This document shows, in pieces, positions 26,465 to 36,923 of a stretch of DNA of 64,000 nt. Origin of the DNA: Campylobacter suis (GTDB lineage: Bacteria; Campylobacterota; Campylobacteria; Campylobacterales; Campylobacteraceae). A program made the translations under genes and the position numbers. Every line of letters starts with the position of its first letter. The first letter of the stretch is position 1. The stretch is taken from contig NZ_CAJHOE010000001.1 of the NCBI RefSeq assembly GCF_905120475.1, positions 620,001-684,000 on the forward strand, given 5' to 3'. Below the pieces are notes generated by a model that searched no databases, was not told the DNA's origin, and saw nothing but the letters and a program-made list of their open reading frames with translations.

Positions 26465-26470
26465 TATAAT
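26465..26470 (+). promoter_or_regulatory. -10 element of the NDH-2-like gene
   Basis: A perfect TATAAT at 26465-26470 preceded by TAGC, 28 nt before the ATG at 26498. Confidence 0.5.
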
Positions 26471-26497
26471 TTCAAAAAACCAATCAAAGAGATAAAA

Positions 26498-27661
26498 ATG
26501 AGACCAAATATCGTTGTTATCGGGGCTGGCTATGCTGGTGTTTCTTTTTTAAAAAGTCTTGATGAGGCCTGTTTTAGGCTTGCAAATTTTACTATCATTA
26601 ACAAAAATTCCTATCACTATCACTCTACCATGCTTCACAAGGTCGCAACCGCTGAAAAAAGCGGTAAAATCATGTTTGACCTGCGGGAGTTTTTACACCC
26701 TGAGATAAAGATAGTCCAACAAGTAGTGATCGATATAGACGAGGCAAGTCACATGGTCGTGACGGAATTTGGCGAGTTTAGGTATGATTATTTAGTCGTG
26801 GCGGCTGGCTTTGAGAAAGAGAGCTTTAATCTAAAAGGTATTGAAAATGCGATGTTTATCGACTCATATATCCAATCAGGTAAAATAGCCGAGCGTTTAA
26901 AGCTTAAATTTGATGAAGGTCTTGAGAGTAAAAATGGTCTTAAGGTCGCAGTTTGCGGTGGTGGGCTTACTGGGATAGAGTTTGCTGCTAGTTGTGCGGA
27001 TATGCTACGAAAAAAGTGCGAGTTTTACGGCGTTAGCAATGAGATGGCTAGTAAATTTAGCGTGCATCTCATAAGCTCTACGCCAAGGCTTTTAACATTT
27101 TTTAGTGAGAAATTATCCCAAAAAACAGCTGATAAACTTACCGAAAAAGGTGTAAAAATTTTACACTCTACTCGCATAGATAGCTTGCAAGATGGCAAAG
27201 TAGTATTTCAAAACGGCAACACACTGGACGCTGATATCATCATCTGGAGCGCTGGCGTAAAGGGCGCTAGTATAGTAAGCGATAGCGATGTAGAAAATGA
27301 GCGCGGACGAGTGAAGGTCGATGATACACTAAAGGCGATAGGTAGCAAACATCGCTACTATATCGGCGATGTGAGTGCGGTAAGTGATGGCAAGGGTGGC
27401 TTTTATCCGCCGACAGCTCAGATAGCGTGCGAGCAGGGCGAGTTTTTAGCTAGGCATTTTAAAGCTATGCTTTTTGGTGAAAAAACTGATGAGAAATTTC
27501 GCTTTAAAAGCAATGGCATGATATGCTCCATCGGGCACAGCTATGCGACGGCGCAAGTTTTAGGCGTAGAGCTTGGCGGGTGGGTGCCAGCATTTTTAAA
27601 AACGATGGTTGAGAAAAAGTGGAATGCCAAGCTGCTTGGATTTGGAGAGATGTTTTTATAA
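26498..27661 (+). CDS. NAD(P)/FAD-dependent oxidoreductase, NDH-2-like
   Basis: The 387-residue flavoprotein has a N-terminal FAD site (VVIGAGYAGVSFLKSL) and a NAD(P)H site (VAVCGGGLTGIEFAAS), with YYIGDVSAV...PPTAQIACEQG toward the C-terminus. This order matches type II NADH dehydrogenases, which pass electrons from NADH to quinone without pumping. The C-terminal hydrophobic stretch (GGWVPAFLKTMV) may bind the membrane. Many Campylobacter respire mostly with formate, hydrogen and organic acids, so its electron donor should not be assumed. Confidence 0.84.
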   Translation: MRPNIVVIGAGYAGVSFLKSLDEACFRLANFTIINKNSYHYHSTMLHKVATAEKSGKIMFDLREFLHPEIKIVQQVVIDIDEASHMVVTEFGEFRYDYLVVAAGFEKESFNLKGIENAMFIDSYIQSGKIAERLKLKFDEGLESKNGLKVAVCGGGLTGIEFAASCADMLRKKCEFYGVSNEMASKFSVHLISSTPRLLTFFSEKLSQKTADKLTEKGVKILHSTRIDSLQDGKVVFQNGNTLDADIIIWSAGVKGASIVSDSDVENERGRVKVDDTLKAIGSKHRYYIGDVSAVSDGKGGFYPPTAQIACEQGEFLARHFKAMLFGEKTDEKFRFKSNGMICSIGHSYATAQVLGVELGGWVPAFLKTMVEKKWNAKLLGFGEMFL

Positions 27662-27673
27662 ATTTTCATAAAA

Positions 27674-27707
27674 CATAAGTGCGTGAATATAAATTTACGC
27701 ACTTATG
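27674..27707. terminator. Hairpin between convergent NDH-2-like gene and pgsA
   Basis: The 11-nt arms CATAAGTGCGT (27674-27684) and ACGCACTTATG (27697-27707) pair perfectly with a 12-nt loop. The right arm overlaps the final codons of pgsA. T-rich sequence lies on both sides, so it may stop transcription both ways. Confidence 0.7.
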
Positions 27708-28234
27708 GCTTTTATGTACGCCCTTACATACTCATATCCAGAGTATATCGTAAGCGCAACTGCTATCCAAAGTAAAATTTCAGCGCCCCACCACTGCATA
27801 GTTAAAAATCCGATCGCTATCATTTGTGCGACTGTTTTTACCTTACCAGCCATGGAGGCTGCGACTTCTACACCGTCACTTGCCATCACTACACGAAAAC
27901 CTGTGATGAAAAACTCCCTTATAAGGATAAGATATACAGCCCAAGGGCTAGCGCGCTCTATTATCATAAGCCCTAAAAATGCCGCAAGCGTTAGCATTTT
28001 ATCTGCTAGTGGGTCAAGTACTGCGCCAAGCTTTGTCTTTTGATCCCAAGCGCGTGCGATATACCCATCGAAAAAATCGGTCACAGAGGCTATCACAAAG
28101 ACAAGCCCCGCAAAGTAGTTTATCCAGCTTATGTGAATAAAAGGTGCTATGCGCGCTAAATCCACAAGGATAAAAAACATCACAGGTGCAAGAATAATAC
28201 GAAAACTAGCAAGAGCATTTGGCAAATTCATCAT
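27695..28234 (-). CDS. pgsA: CDP-diacylglycerol-glycerol-3-phosphate 3-phosphatidyltransferase
   Basis: The 179-residue membrane enzyme makes phosphatidylglycerol phosphate. The CDP-alcohol phosphotransferase motif is visible as SVTDFFDGYIARAWDQKTKLGAVLDPLADKML, with the invariant Asp residues. Four to five hydrophobic spans are present. It is separated from fabL by 16 nt on the same strand. Confidence 0.93.
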   Translation of the reverse strand: MMNLPNALASFRIILAPVMFFILVDLARIAPFIHISWINYFAGLVFVIASVTDFFDGYIARAWDQKTKLGAVLDPLADKMLTLAAFLGLMIIERASPWAVYLILIREFFITGFRVVMASDGVEVAASMAGKVKTVAQMIAIGFLTMQWWGAEILLWIAVALTIYSGYEYVRAYIKAISA

Positions 28235-28250
28235 TTGTTATCTTTTTATT

Positions 28251-29039
28251 TTATTTAAATGTAGTTCCACCATCGATTATAAAGCTATGACCTGTAACCC
28301 AGCTTGCTTTAGATGAGCATAAAAATACACATGCACCAGCCAAATCCTCAGGCTGTCCCATGCGATTTAAAGGACTTAGTTTGGCTGTATAATCGCGTAC
28401 TTCTTCATAGTTTGTAAATGCTCTAAGAGCGTCCGTTTCGATCGGTCCTCCGCTTACTACATTAACACGGATATTTTTTTCACCAAGCTCGGTAGCTGCG
28501 TAGCGTGCCATGGCTTCGACCGCCGCCTTTGCTGTACCGTGACCTGAGTAGTTTTCGATATAAACTAAATTTCCAGTCGAGCTTAACGATATGATAGAAC
28601 CACCACCCACTTTTTCCATGCGCTTTACAGCTTCTTGAGAGCCTACCACAAAGGCATTTACAGTTGCGGTAAAGATGTTGTTGATACCGCGTGGCTTTAG
28701 CTTCATAAATTTAGTATATCCGCCGGCAACTGCTCGACCTGAGATGATGGCATTTGATATGAAAAAATCAACTCTGTCAAAGTCTTCATCAATTTGCGCA
28801 AATAGCTCTTTATAGGTCTCAGGCTCAAGGATATTTAGTGCATAGGCACGCGCTTTTATGCCGTATGTTTTTTCTAGTTCGCTAGCTTGAATTTTTGCTA
28901 ACTCTTCGTTTGAATTAAAGGTAAAAGCTACATTTGCTCCAAGCTTGGCAAACTCAAGCACAATGGCTCGACCAATACCTCTTGTTCCACCACTGATAAC
29001 GAGCGTTTTACCTTTAAATTCGCTTTGTAAATTATCCAT
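28251..29039 (-). CDS. fabL: Enoyl-[acyl-carrier-protein] reductase, FabL type
   Basis: The 262-residue SDR protein probably reduces enoyl-ACP in fatty-acid elongation. GGTRGIG at 17-23 binds NAD(P)H. The active site is Tyr164-x6-Lys171 (YSGHGTAK), the spacing of enoyl reductases such as B. subtilis FabL; ketoacyl reductase FabG has Tyr-x3-Lys. It is often mis-annotated as FabG. FabL enzymes use NADPH and are less affected by triclosan than FabI. Whether a FabI is also encoded cannot be seen here. It overlaps the dapA stop by one base. Confidence 0.83.
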   Translation of the reverse strand: MDNLQSEFKGKTLVISGGTRGIGRAIVLEFAKLGANVAFTFNSNEELAKIQASELEKTYGIKARAYALNILEPETYKELFAQIDEDFDRVDFFISNAIISGRAVAGGYTKFMKLKPRGINNIFTATVNAFVVGSQEAVKRMEKVGGGSIISLSSTGNLVYIENYSGHGTAKAAVEAMARYAATELGEKNIRVNVVSGGPIETDALRAFTNYEEVRDYTAKLSPLNRMGQPEDLAGACVFLCSSKASWVTGHSFIIDGGTTFK

Positions 29040-29932
29040 TAAAATCCTTTTATCTCATATTTTTTTATTACATTTTCAATCTTTGCAAGATTTTCTTGAC
29101 TTGGTTCGCAAAGCGGGAGACGATACTCAAGCGTTGGCGTAATCCCCGCTATAAACATAGCTGCTTTTATCGGTATAGGATTGCTTTCGCAAAAGAGAAT
29201 TTTGTTAATGTCATAAAGTCTGTCATTTATCGCTTTTGCTTCTTTAAATTTTCCATCTATAGCTAGATGACAAAGGTTTGCTATCTCATTTGGAAGTAAG
29301 TTTGAGGTTACGCTTATAACGCCTTTTCCTCCATTTGAAAGGATAGGGTAGTTTATCGCATCTTCTCCGCTATAAACTAAAATTTCAGGCTCATGAGCGA
29401 GTATATCTACGCAACGATCGATATTTCCAGTAGCCTCTTTGATACCTATCACATTTGGGCACTCTTTAAAAATCCTAATAGCCGTTTGAGGTAAAATATC
29501 TGAGCCTGTGCGACCTGGCACATTATAAAGCACGACAGGAATTTCAACGCTTGCTGCTAGTGCTTTATAATGGCGATAAAGCCCTTCTTGTGTTGGTTTG
29601 TTGTAGTAAGGGGCTACTGAAAGTATGCCATGTGCACCGTGACTTTGGGCAAACTGAGCGATACCAATAGCCTCATGAGTGGCGTTACTTCCAGCACCAG
29701 CTAAGACTTTTGTATTAGTTCCTTTGCATGCCTCAACTGCTATTTCGATACAAATACGATGCTCATCGTGCGTTAGCGTGGCACTTTCTCCAGTTGTTCC
29801 AACTGGCACTACAACATCTATGCCATTTTTTATTTGGCGTTTTATCAGCTTTTCATAAGTTTGCTCATCTACTTTTCCGTTTTTAAATGGTGTTATTAGC
29901 GCTGTCATGCCACCTTGTAAAATTTCGCTCAT
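29039..29932 (-). CDS. dapA: 4-hydroxy-tetrahydrodipicolinate synthase
   Basis: The 297-residue enzyme condenses pyruvate with aspartate semialdehyde in lysine and meso-diaminopimelate synthesis. [28 protein letters not shown] and the Schiff-base lysine in [11 protein letters not shown] are present. It lies with the M16 peptidase gene upstream (ATGA overlap). Confidence 0.95.
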   Translation of the reverse strand: MSEILQGGMTALITPFKNGKVDEQTYEKLIKRQIKNGIDVVVPVGTTGESATLTHDEHRICIEIAVEACKGTNTKVLAGAGSNATHEAIGIAQFAQSHGAHGILSVAPYYNKPTQEGLYRHYKALAASVEIPVVLYNVPGRTGSDILPQTAIRIFKECPNVIGIKEATGNIDRCVDILAHEPEILVYSGEDAINYPILSNGGKGVISVTSNLLPNEIANLCHLAIDGKFKEAKAINDRLYDINKILFCESNPIPIKAAMFIAGITPTLEYRLPLCEPSQENLAKIENVIKKYEIKGF

Positions 29933-31176
29933 TGCTCTTCCTTTTTGAGTATTATCGTCGTTGAGTGTTTGTCTATGAAGTATTTTTTAGCTGTCTCTTG
30001 AAGCATTTTGGCATCTATGTTTTCGATATTTGCTTCAAATTCATAAAGAGGCTTTATGTCGCCTCTTGCAAGATAGCTTCCGTATAAATTTGCCACCCTA
30101 GTTGCGCTTTCAAACGAATAGACAAAGTCACTTTTTATCAAATTTTTAACACGCAAAACATCATCTTTTGCGATACTTTTTGACTTTAAATTTTTTATTA
30201 TAGCTAATATTTCTTTCTCAACATCAAGCGCATCTATGCCTGGGTTGCAAACTGCAAGAAATATAAATAAATTTTCATCAATACTGTCAAGGTTGTAAGC
30301 ATAAATTTGATTTACAAGCTGAAGTTCATCTATCAAAACTTGCTGTAAAATCGAGCTTTTGCCGCTACCAAGATATTCGCTAATAGCATTTAGTCCTATT
30401 TGATCTTTATGGTTAAATGGTGGAGTTTTGTATGCTATGGCTAGCATTTGTGTTTGAGTATCTTTGTGGATAATCGCTCTTTTTGCTCCGTCTTGTACTG
30501 GCTCGATACAGTGAAGTTTTGGCGGTTTTTTGCCATTTTTTATACTATCAAATTTCTTTTTTGCTATCTCAAAAGCTTCCTTTTTGCTTACATCTCCACT
30601 GATTAAAAGTATCGCATTTTGTGGCTGGTAGTAAGTTTGATGAAATTCACGAATATCTTCAATGCTCCAGTTTTCTATATCTTTTATAAAGCCAATAGGT
30701 GTCCAGTGATATGGATGATATATAAAAGCGTGGTTAAAAAGCCTAAAATAAAGATAGCCGATCGGATTATTATCCGTGCGCCACCTTCGCTCTTCATGTA
30801 CGACATCACGCTCAGGCTGAAATTCTTTGTCTTTTAGGTTTAAATTTTGCATAAGTTCAGCAAAAAGTCCAAGACCTTTTTCTAAATTTTGATTTGAACA
30901 TTTTATATAATAATGCGTGTAGTCAAACCCAGTACTGGCGTTATTTGTGCCACCAAAGCCTTTTACTATCTCATCAAATTCTCCAGCTTTTAAATTTTTG
31001 GTTGATTTAAAATTTAGATGTTCTAGCATATGTGCGATACCACTTTTACCCATCGTTTCATTTCTTGAACCGACTTTGTAAAATATATCAAGGCTTATAA
31101 CTTTTGAGCCTTTATTTACTGGTAAGTGATAAATTTCAAGCCCATTTTTTAGTTTTGTTTTGTTAAATTTTATCAA
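29929..31176 (-). CDS. M16 family zinc peptidase
   Basis: The 415-residue protein has the inverted zinc motif HMLEH (49-53) and a downstream [14 protein letters not shown] block that supplies the third ligand Glu. The C-terminal inactive half-domain of the family follows. M16 enzymes cut peptides in the periplasm or cytosol. I see no clear signal peptide, which points to the cytoplasm, although relatives are often exported. The gene order pyrD-M16-dapA is conserved in Campylobacter as I know it. Confidence 0.88.
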   Translation of the reverse strand: MIKFNKTKLKNGLEIYHLPVNKGSKVISLDIFYKVGSRNETMGKSGIAHMLEHLNFKSTKNLKAGEFDEIVKGFGGTNNASTGFDYTHYYIKCSNQNLEKGLGLFAELMQNLNLKDKEFQPERDVVHEERRWRTDNNPIGYLYFRLFNHAFIYHPYHWTPIGFIKDIENWSIEDIREFHQTYYQPQNAILLISGDVSKKEAFEIAKKKFDSIKNGKKPPKLHCIEPVQDGAKRAIIHKDTQTQMLAIAYKTPPFNHKDQIGLNAISEYLGSGKSSILQQVLIDELQLVNQIYAYNLDSIDENLFIFLAVCNPGIDALDVEKEILAIIKNLKSKSIAKDDVLRVKNLIKSDFVYSFESATRVANLYGSYLARGDIKPLYEFEANIENIDAKMLQETAKKYFIDKHSTTIILKKEEQ

Positions 31177-31185
31177 TTGTATTCC

Positions 31186-32256
31186 TTATTTTTTAACATC
31201 TGCACCGATAGCTTCGATTATATGAGCGTATCCATCAGCTTCAAGAAGTTCTAAAATTCCACTATTTATCTCTTTGCAAATCATCGGACCCTTAAATATA
31301 AAGCTAGTAAAAATTTGCACCAAACTAGCACCCATTTTTATACGCTCATAAGCCTCTTTTGCACTGTCAATGCCACCGCAAGCTATAAGTGTTGTTTTGC
31401 CATAAAGCTCGCTTGCAACTGCTTTAAATATCTCTCTTGATCTTTGTGTTATAACCTTTCCACTAAGACCGCCAAAGCTCTTTAAATTTGGCGAGTTAGA
31501 AAGTGTGTAGTCAATGCTTGTGTTTGAGATGATGATCCCATCTGCACCGCTAGAAACGGCATTTTGTGAAATTTCTATTGCTTTTTCATGACTTAGATCT
31601 GGTGAAATTTTTAAAATAATAGGCTTTTTAGTTAGTGGCTTTATCCTGCTAAAAAGCTCGGTGATAAATTCATTTTCTTGCAAAGCACGCAAATTTGGTG
31701 TATTTGGCGACGAGATATTTACCACGAAAGCATCGCAAAGCTGGGCAAAGTCACGCACAAGAATTTCATAGTCATTTATGGCTTTTTCGTTTGGTGTAAC
31801 CTTGTTTTTGCCGATATTTGCCCAAAGCGGAATGACATTTGGATATAGCTTGCTTACGCGGCGTTTTATCTCTTTGCTTCCATCGTTATTAAACCCCATC
31901 GCATTTTGGATACTTTCTTCTTCGATAAGGCGAAAAAGGCGTGGTTTATCGTTGCCAGGTTGCGGCTTTGGTGTAAAAGTTCCAAATTCTAAATGTCCAA
32001 AACCAAGCGCAGTAAGACCAGAAAACATCGTGGCATTTTTATCAAAGCCACCGCCGATACCAACTGGGTTATTGTAAATGCTTCCAAGTAAATTTTGCTG
32101 CAGTCTTGCATCGCTTATAACACATTTGTTTGTAACAAAACTAAGTGAACTTGGTAGAATTTTATCTGCTGCTATCATGCCATATTCTGCGATTTTATGT
32201 GCAGTTTCTGGATCGAATTTAAAAAATATAGATTTTAAAGTAGCATAGTCAAACAT
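31186..32256 (-). CDS. pyrD: Dihydroorotate dehydrogenase (quinone), class 2
   Basis: The 356-residue flavoprotein oxidises dihydroorotate to orotate using quinone. The N-terminal amphipathic region (LKSIFFKFDPETAHKIAEYGM) marks the membrane-associated class 2. NPVGIGGGFDKNA, VNISSPNTPNLR with the catalytic Ser, KISPDLS and GGLSGK...IACGGIDSA are in order. I take the second ATG (32256), which sits 4-5 nt from the GAGGG ribosome site. Confidence 0.94.
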   Translation of the reverse strand: MFDYATLKSIFFKFDPETAHKIAEYGMIAADKILPSSLSFVTNKCVISDARLQQNLLGSIYNNPVGIGGGFDKNATMFSGLTALGFGHLEFGTFTPKPQPGNDKPRLFRLIEEESIQNAMGFNNDGSKEIKRRVSKLYPNVIPLWANIGKNKVTPNEKAINDYEILVRDFAQLCDAFVVNISSPNTPNLRALQENEFITELFSRIKPLTKKPIILKISPDLSHEKAIEISQNAVSSGADGIIISNTSIDYTLSNSPNLKSFGGLSGKVITQRSREIFKAVASELYGKTTLIACGGIDSAKEAYERIKMGASLVQIFTSFIFKGPMICKEINSGILELLEADGYAHIIEAIGADVKK

Positions 32257-32304
32257 CATACCCTCATTTAAGCCTAAAATGTCTATATTTTAGCACAAAA
32301 CGCC

Positions 32305-34032
32305 TTAAACTAAGGCTTTGCCTTTAAGTTTTGCGTAAATTTCGCAACTATTTTCAAGCTCGCTATCATTTCCAAATCCAACTATCTTTCCGCCATCTAA
32401 AACAGCTATTTTATCAGCATTTTGCACGGTTGTTAGGCGGTGAGCTATGACAAATATTATCTTTTTATGACGCAAATTATTTATAGCACTTGTTATCTCT
32501 TTTTCACTTTCATTATCAAGTGCGCTTGTTGCTTCATCAAAAATAAGAATTTGTGGGTTTGAGTAAAGTGCTCTTGCTATGGCTATACGCTGACGCTGTC
32601 CGCCTGAAAGATTTGTGCCAAACTCATTTAAAACGCTATTTATACCGTCATTCATAGCGCTTACAAACTCATAGGCGTTTGCCATTTTTAACGCGTTAAT
32701 AACAGCATTTTCGTCAAATTCTCTACCATAAGCGACATTTTTTGCTATCGTATCATTAAAGATGTATACGCGCTGGCTTACAAAGCCGATATTTTTACGA
32801 AGCGACGCTATTTTAAGTGTTTTTATGCTTTGCTCATTTATTAAAATTTCACCGCTTTTTGGCTCATAAAATCTCATAAGCAGGTTCATTATAGATGTTT
32901 TTCCGCCACCACTTGAGCCAACAAGAGCTATGAGTTCAGACTCTTTTGCTGTTAAATTTATGCCTTTTAAAACATCATTTTTATCATCATAGCTTAGCCA
33001 TATGTCTTTAAAGTTTATGCTTTTTATGGTGTTTGTTATCTCATTTGTCCCGTCAATGATCTCGCTTTGTTTGTCAATTAATTCAAATGTTCTTTCACTT
33101 GCAACCACGGCATCTTGCATTTTGCTATATATACCAACTATGCGCTTTATCGGAGTGTAAAGCATAAAAAGAGCTGTTAAAAATGAGAAAAATGCACCCA
33201 TTGTAAGTCGGTCATCTATAACCTCCTTACCTCCTACGATGATGACTACTGCAACTCCGATAGAGCCTATCGTCTCCATCAAAGGGCTAACTAGCTGCTC
33301 TATCTTTACACTTTTTAAATTTAGCTTAAAAAATTTATTATTTTCATCAACAAAACGCTTGTGCTCATATCCTTGGGCGTTATTTGCCTTAATAATCTCT
33401 ATGTTTGTAAAAATTTCACTTAAAACTGAAGTAATATCTGATGTTTTTTCCTGCGAAGCTCTTGAAATTTTTTTCATCCTTTTTGCAAGCCGCGATATAG
33501 GATACACCGCTACTGGCAATACTATAAGTGCAAAAAATGCTAGTCTTGGACTTTGATAAATGACAACTCCAAGAAGCCCTAATACAGTTATAATCTCTCT
33601 GACAAGCTCTGGTATCATGTTTGAAACGATCGTTCTTATGCGCTCTATGTCATTTATGCATCTGCTTATAAGCTCACCAGTTCGGTAGGCATTAAAAAAT
33701 TTCATATCAAGCGAAAGTAGGTTTTGTATCATTTGTTCACGAAAACGCCTAACAGTATCTTGCCCAATATATGCGGTAAAATAAGCCTGCATGTATGTTC
33801 CGATATTTTTTATTGCATAGATGACAATGATAGCGTATGGTAAAAGGTATAAAAGCTGCTCATTTTTTTCAACAAAAATTTTATTTAACACAGGCTCGAC
33901 AAGATATGCTGTGGCAGCTGTACCAAGGCTTGCAAAAAGCATGCCTATGATAGCTAAGGCAAAATAGGGGATATAGTCTTTAAAATATGGGGTAAAGCGC
34001 TTTAAAACCCCTTTTAAACCAAGCTGTTTCAT
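32305..34032 (-). CDS. msbA: Lipid A/lipid flippase ABC transporter MsbA
   Basis: The 575-residue half-transporter has six N-terminal membrane spans and a C-terminal ATPase: Walker A GSSGGGKTS, Q-loop region SQRVYIFND, signature LSGGQRQRIAIARAL and Walker B ILIFDEATSAL. MsbA flips lipid A-core across the inner membrane. PglK, the related N-glycan flippase, resembles it, but this gene lies in the pyrD-msbA-cysS neighbourhood and not in a pgl locus. Confidence 0.9.
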   Translation of the reverse strand: MKQLGLKGVLKRFTPYFKDYIPYFALAIIGMLFASLGTAATAYLVEPVLNKIFVEKNEQLLYLLPYAIIVIYAIKNIGTYMQAYFTAYIGQDTVRRFREQMIQNLLSLDMKFFNAYRTGELISRCINDIERIRTIVSNMIPELVREIITVLGLLGVVIYQSPRLAFFALIVLPVAVYPISRLAKRMKKISRASQEKTSDITSVLSEIFTNIEIIKANNAQGYEHKRFVDENNKFFKLNLKSVKIEQLVSPLMETIGSIGVAVVIIVGGKEVIDDRLTMGAFFSFLTALFMLYTPIKRIVGIYSKMQDAVVASERTFELIDKQSEIIDGTNEITNTIKSINFKDIWLSYDDKNDVLKGINLTAKESELIALVGSSGGGKTSIMNLLMRFYEPKSGEILINEQSIKTLKIASLRKNIGFVSQRVYIFNDTIAKNVAYGREFDENAVINALKMANAYEFVSAMNDGINSVLNEFGTNLSGGQRQRIAIARALYSNPQILIFDEATSALDNESEKEITSAINNLRHKKIIFVIAHRLTTVQNADKIAVLDGGKIVGFGNDSELENSCEIYAKLKGKALV

Positions 34033-35415
34033 CTATGCACGCTCCCACATTGTACCATCTGGTGTATCCATGATGTTTATACCCATTTGATTTAGCTCGT
34101 CTCTAATAGCGTCACATTTTACAAAATTTCGCTCCTTTTTAGCTTCTTTTCGCTCCGCTATCATAGCTGTTATCTGCTCTCTCTGCTCATCACTTATACC
34201 AAACTGAAAATACTCAAAACTATCTTGCAAGCCAATACCAAAAACATCATTTATAAAGGCAATGTTTGCTACTATTTCGCCTTTTGCGGCTTTATCTTTT
34301 GGGTTTACATCAAGTTTTTCATTTGAAAGCCTTATAAACTCATCAAGAGTAGCCAATGCTTTTGAAGTGTTTAGATCATCGCTTAAAGCGTCCAAAACTT
34401 CCTTTTTAAACTCTAAATTTAAGCTAGTTTTGCTAACCCCTAGTACTCTTTTTTTAAGGCGATAAAGCTTATCAAGTCGCTTTTTGCTAGCCTCCAAATC
34501 AAACTCAGAGTAGTTAAAATTTGCCCTGTAGTGGCTTGTTAGTAGGTAAAATCTAAGTGCTTCACCAGGATAAAGCAAAAGGGCATCTTTTACAAAAAAG
34601 CTATTTTGCAAGCTTTTACTCATTTTTTCGCCGTTTATTTGGATGAAGCCATTATGTATCCAGTATTTTGCTAAGGCTTTATGCTCGGCACATCTGCACT
34701 GCGCAGCTTCATTTTCATGATGTGGAAAGAGCAGATCAACTCCGCCAGCATGGATGTCGATATTAAAATTTTCATCTCCATCAAAGTATTTTTTAATCAT
34801 AGCAACGCATTCAGAGTGCCAGCCTGGACGACCTTTGCCAAATGCACTATCATAAAATTTATCATCAAACTTCCAAAGCACGAAGTCCTTTTTGTCTCTC
34901 TTTTTATCGTTTATATCTATCCTTGCGATGGTTTCAAGATCGGCACTTTTACCACTAATACAAAGATACTGCTCATCTTTGCTTGTATCAAAGTAGATAC
35001 CATCATCAAGCTTGTAGGCTATATCTTTATCAAGCAAATTTTGTATATATTTTATCATCTCATCAACGCATTCAGTAGCTTTTGGCGAAATGTCTGGCTC
35101 AAGAACATTAAGGGCTTTCATGTCTGATTTATATCGTTTTATGTAAAAATCTGTTATGCTCTCTAAACTTTCGCCACTTTCGCTCATCTTTTTTAAAATT
35201 TTATCATCAATGTCTGTATAGTTGCGAACAAATTTTACCTTATAGCCAAGCGCTATGAGTGTTCGGCGAAGCATATCAAAGCTTACTGCGCTTTTTGCAT
35301 GCCCCAAATGTGCATCATCATATACCGTAGGACCACAAAGATAGATATTTGCCTCGCCATCTCGTATGGGATTAAAATTTAGTTTTTCTTTTTTAACGCT
35401 ATCATAAATTTGCAT
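34033..35415 (-). CDS. cysS: Cysteinyl-tRNA synthetase
   Basis: The 460-residue class I synthetase charges tRNA-Cys. The HIGH-like motif is HLGH in [18 protein letters not shown] appears in [11 protein letters not shown], and zinc ligands include Cys in YLCGPTVYD and the GWHSECVAM / [11 protein letters not shown] segments. It overlaps murJ by 14 nt and touches msbA. Confidence 0.95.
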   Translation of the reverse strand: MQIYDSVKKEKLNFNPIRDGEANIYLCGPTVYDDAHLGHAKSAVSFDMLRRTLIALGYKVKFVRNYTDIDDKILKKMSESGESLESITDFYIKRYKSDMKALNVLEPDISPKATECVDEMIKYIQNLLDKDIAYKLDDGIYFDTSKDEQYLCISGKSADLETIARIDINDKKRDKKDFVLWKFDDKFYDSAFGKGRPGWHSECVAMIKKYFDGDENFNIDIHAGGVDLLFPHHENEAAQCRCAEHKALAKYWIHNGFIQINGEKMSKSLQNSFFVKDALLLYPGEALRFYLLTSHYRANFNYSEFDLEASKKRLDKLYRLKKRVLGVSKTSLNLEFKKEVLDALSDDLNTSKALATLDEFIRLSNEKLDVNPKDKAAKGEIVANIAFINDVFGIGLQDSFEYFQFGISDEQREQITAMIAERKEAKKERNFVKCDAIRDELNQMGINIMDTPDGTMWERA

Positions 35416-36802
35416 AAATAACTTCCTTTAATATCATTAAAACAACAGCAAAAACCACGCATGATAATGTGATTAGCATTAGTTTTTTAAGTTCGATTAT
35501 ATCTAAAAATTTTCTCCAACCAAAAGCATTGACAAAAAGTCCAAGTTGCAAAAAGCCACCAAGTGAGCTTGCAAGTGCCAAGCCAACAGCCCCAAAAGGC
35601 TGCATTAACACCACAGCTAGAACTAAATTTATAACAAGGCAGATGATGGAAATTTTAGCTGCTTTTTTTTGTTGCATTTTAGCATAAAGCCAAAGTGAGA
35701 AAATTTTTGCTAGCCCAAAAGGGGCTAGTCCAACCATGTATGCAGATAAGACGGCGGCACACTCTATGGTATTTTGATGAGTGAAATTTCCACGCTCAAA
35801 GAGTAGCCAAATAACTGGCTCCGCTAAAACAACTCCGCCAATAGTGGCTAAACTTAGGACAAAAAGTAGCAGATAAAAGCTCTTTTTTGTCCAAAACATA
35901 GCATTTTGCTCATCGTTTGCTTTTAATAGCTTTGTTATTTTTGGAAAAAGTGCTTGCGAGAGAGCTATGGCAAAAACAGCAAGCGGGAGTTGGAAAATTC
36001 GGTTTGCATAAAAAAGATAACTGATACTTCCAGTTACTAAAAAGCTAGCTAGCCAAGTATCCATAAAAGCGCTTATTTGCATAGCAGAAGAGCCTATAAG
36101 TCCGTGATAAAAGTTAGAAAAAAAGCCCTTTATGCTCTCTCTTTTTTTGGCAGCATAACCTTTAAGCCCTCCAAAGAAAATTTTACCAGCACCAGTTTTT
36201 TGCATGGCGATGATATGGACTAAAACCTGCAGTACCCCACCAGCAATAACCCCGTAACTAAGACAAAATGCTACACTTTTTTCATCTTTACCATAAGCTA
36301 GCAATAGCGCAATAATCATCGCTAAATTTAAAAGAGCCGTAGAAAATGCCGTCGTAGCAAAGTGTCCTTTATACTGAAGCAAGGATGCCATAAATGTAAC
36401 TATATAAACTAGCCCAAGATAGTAAAAGTTGATATTTACAAGAGGTATGGCGGCACTTATCGCCTCATCGCTTAGCCCACTTGCGATAATTTTTATAAAA
36501 AATCCAGTAAAAATATTTACAAAAAGTGTCAAAATGCCTATAAAAAAAAGAAATTTTATAAAAATTTCTGCGCTAAAAACACTTTTGTGTCTTGCTTTTG
36601 CAAAATTTGGTAAAAAAGCCTGCGTAAATGCTCCTTCTCCAAATATGCGGCGAAAGAGGTTTGGAATTTTAAAAGCTATGAAAAATAGATCGCTATAAAT
36701 GCCAGCTCCAAGAACCAAGGCTGTCAAAATATCTCTTGCAAGCCCTAAAATACGAGAAACCATAATGCCAGCTGAATTTGAAAAAAAGCCTTTTACAAAC
36801 AT
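35402..36802 (-). CDS. murJ: Lipid II flippase MurJ
   Basis: The 466-residue protein has about 14 hydrophobic spans. The N-terminal [23 protein letters not shown] and [21 protein letters not shown] blocks are characteristic MurJ/MviN motifs. It moves the peptidoglycan precursor lipid II to the outer face. It is the first gene of the reverse run murJ-cysS-msbA. Confidence 0.93.
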   Translation of the reverse strand: MFVKGFFSNSAGIMVSRILGLARDILTALVLGAGIYSDLFFIAFKIPNLFRRIFGEGAFTQAFLPNFAKARHKSVFSAEIFIKFLFFIGILTLFVNIFTGFFIKIIASGLSDEAISAAIPLVNINFYYLGLVYIVTFMASLLQYKGHFATTAFSTALLNLAMIIALLLAYGKDEKSVAFCLSYGVIAGGVLQVLVHIIAMQKTGAGKIFFGGLKGYAAKKRESIKGFFSNFYHGLIGSSAMQISAFMDTWLASFLVTGSISYLFYANRIFQLPLAVFAIALSQALFPKITKLLKANDEQNAMFWTKKSFYLLLFVLSLATIGGVVLAEPVIWLLFERGNFTHQNTIECAAVLSAYMVGLAPFGLAKIFSLWLYAKMQQKKAAKISIICLVINLVLAVVLMQPFGAVGLALASSLGGFLQLGLFVNAFGWRKFLDIIELKKLMLITLSCVVFAVVLMILKEVIYANL

Positions 36803-36923
36803 AAACCTGCCTAAAATTTTAAAAGCACAATAGTAACAAAAAAAGCTTTAAATCACGCATAACCAAAGTTTAATAAAATTTTAGAGATAATATCACACTA
36901 AAAATTTATCTTTGGATGGAAAT

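Noticed and set aside
34681-35127. 148-residue forward ORF within cysS
   Set aside because: It lies antisense to the conserved catalytic part of cysteinyl-tRNA synthetase.
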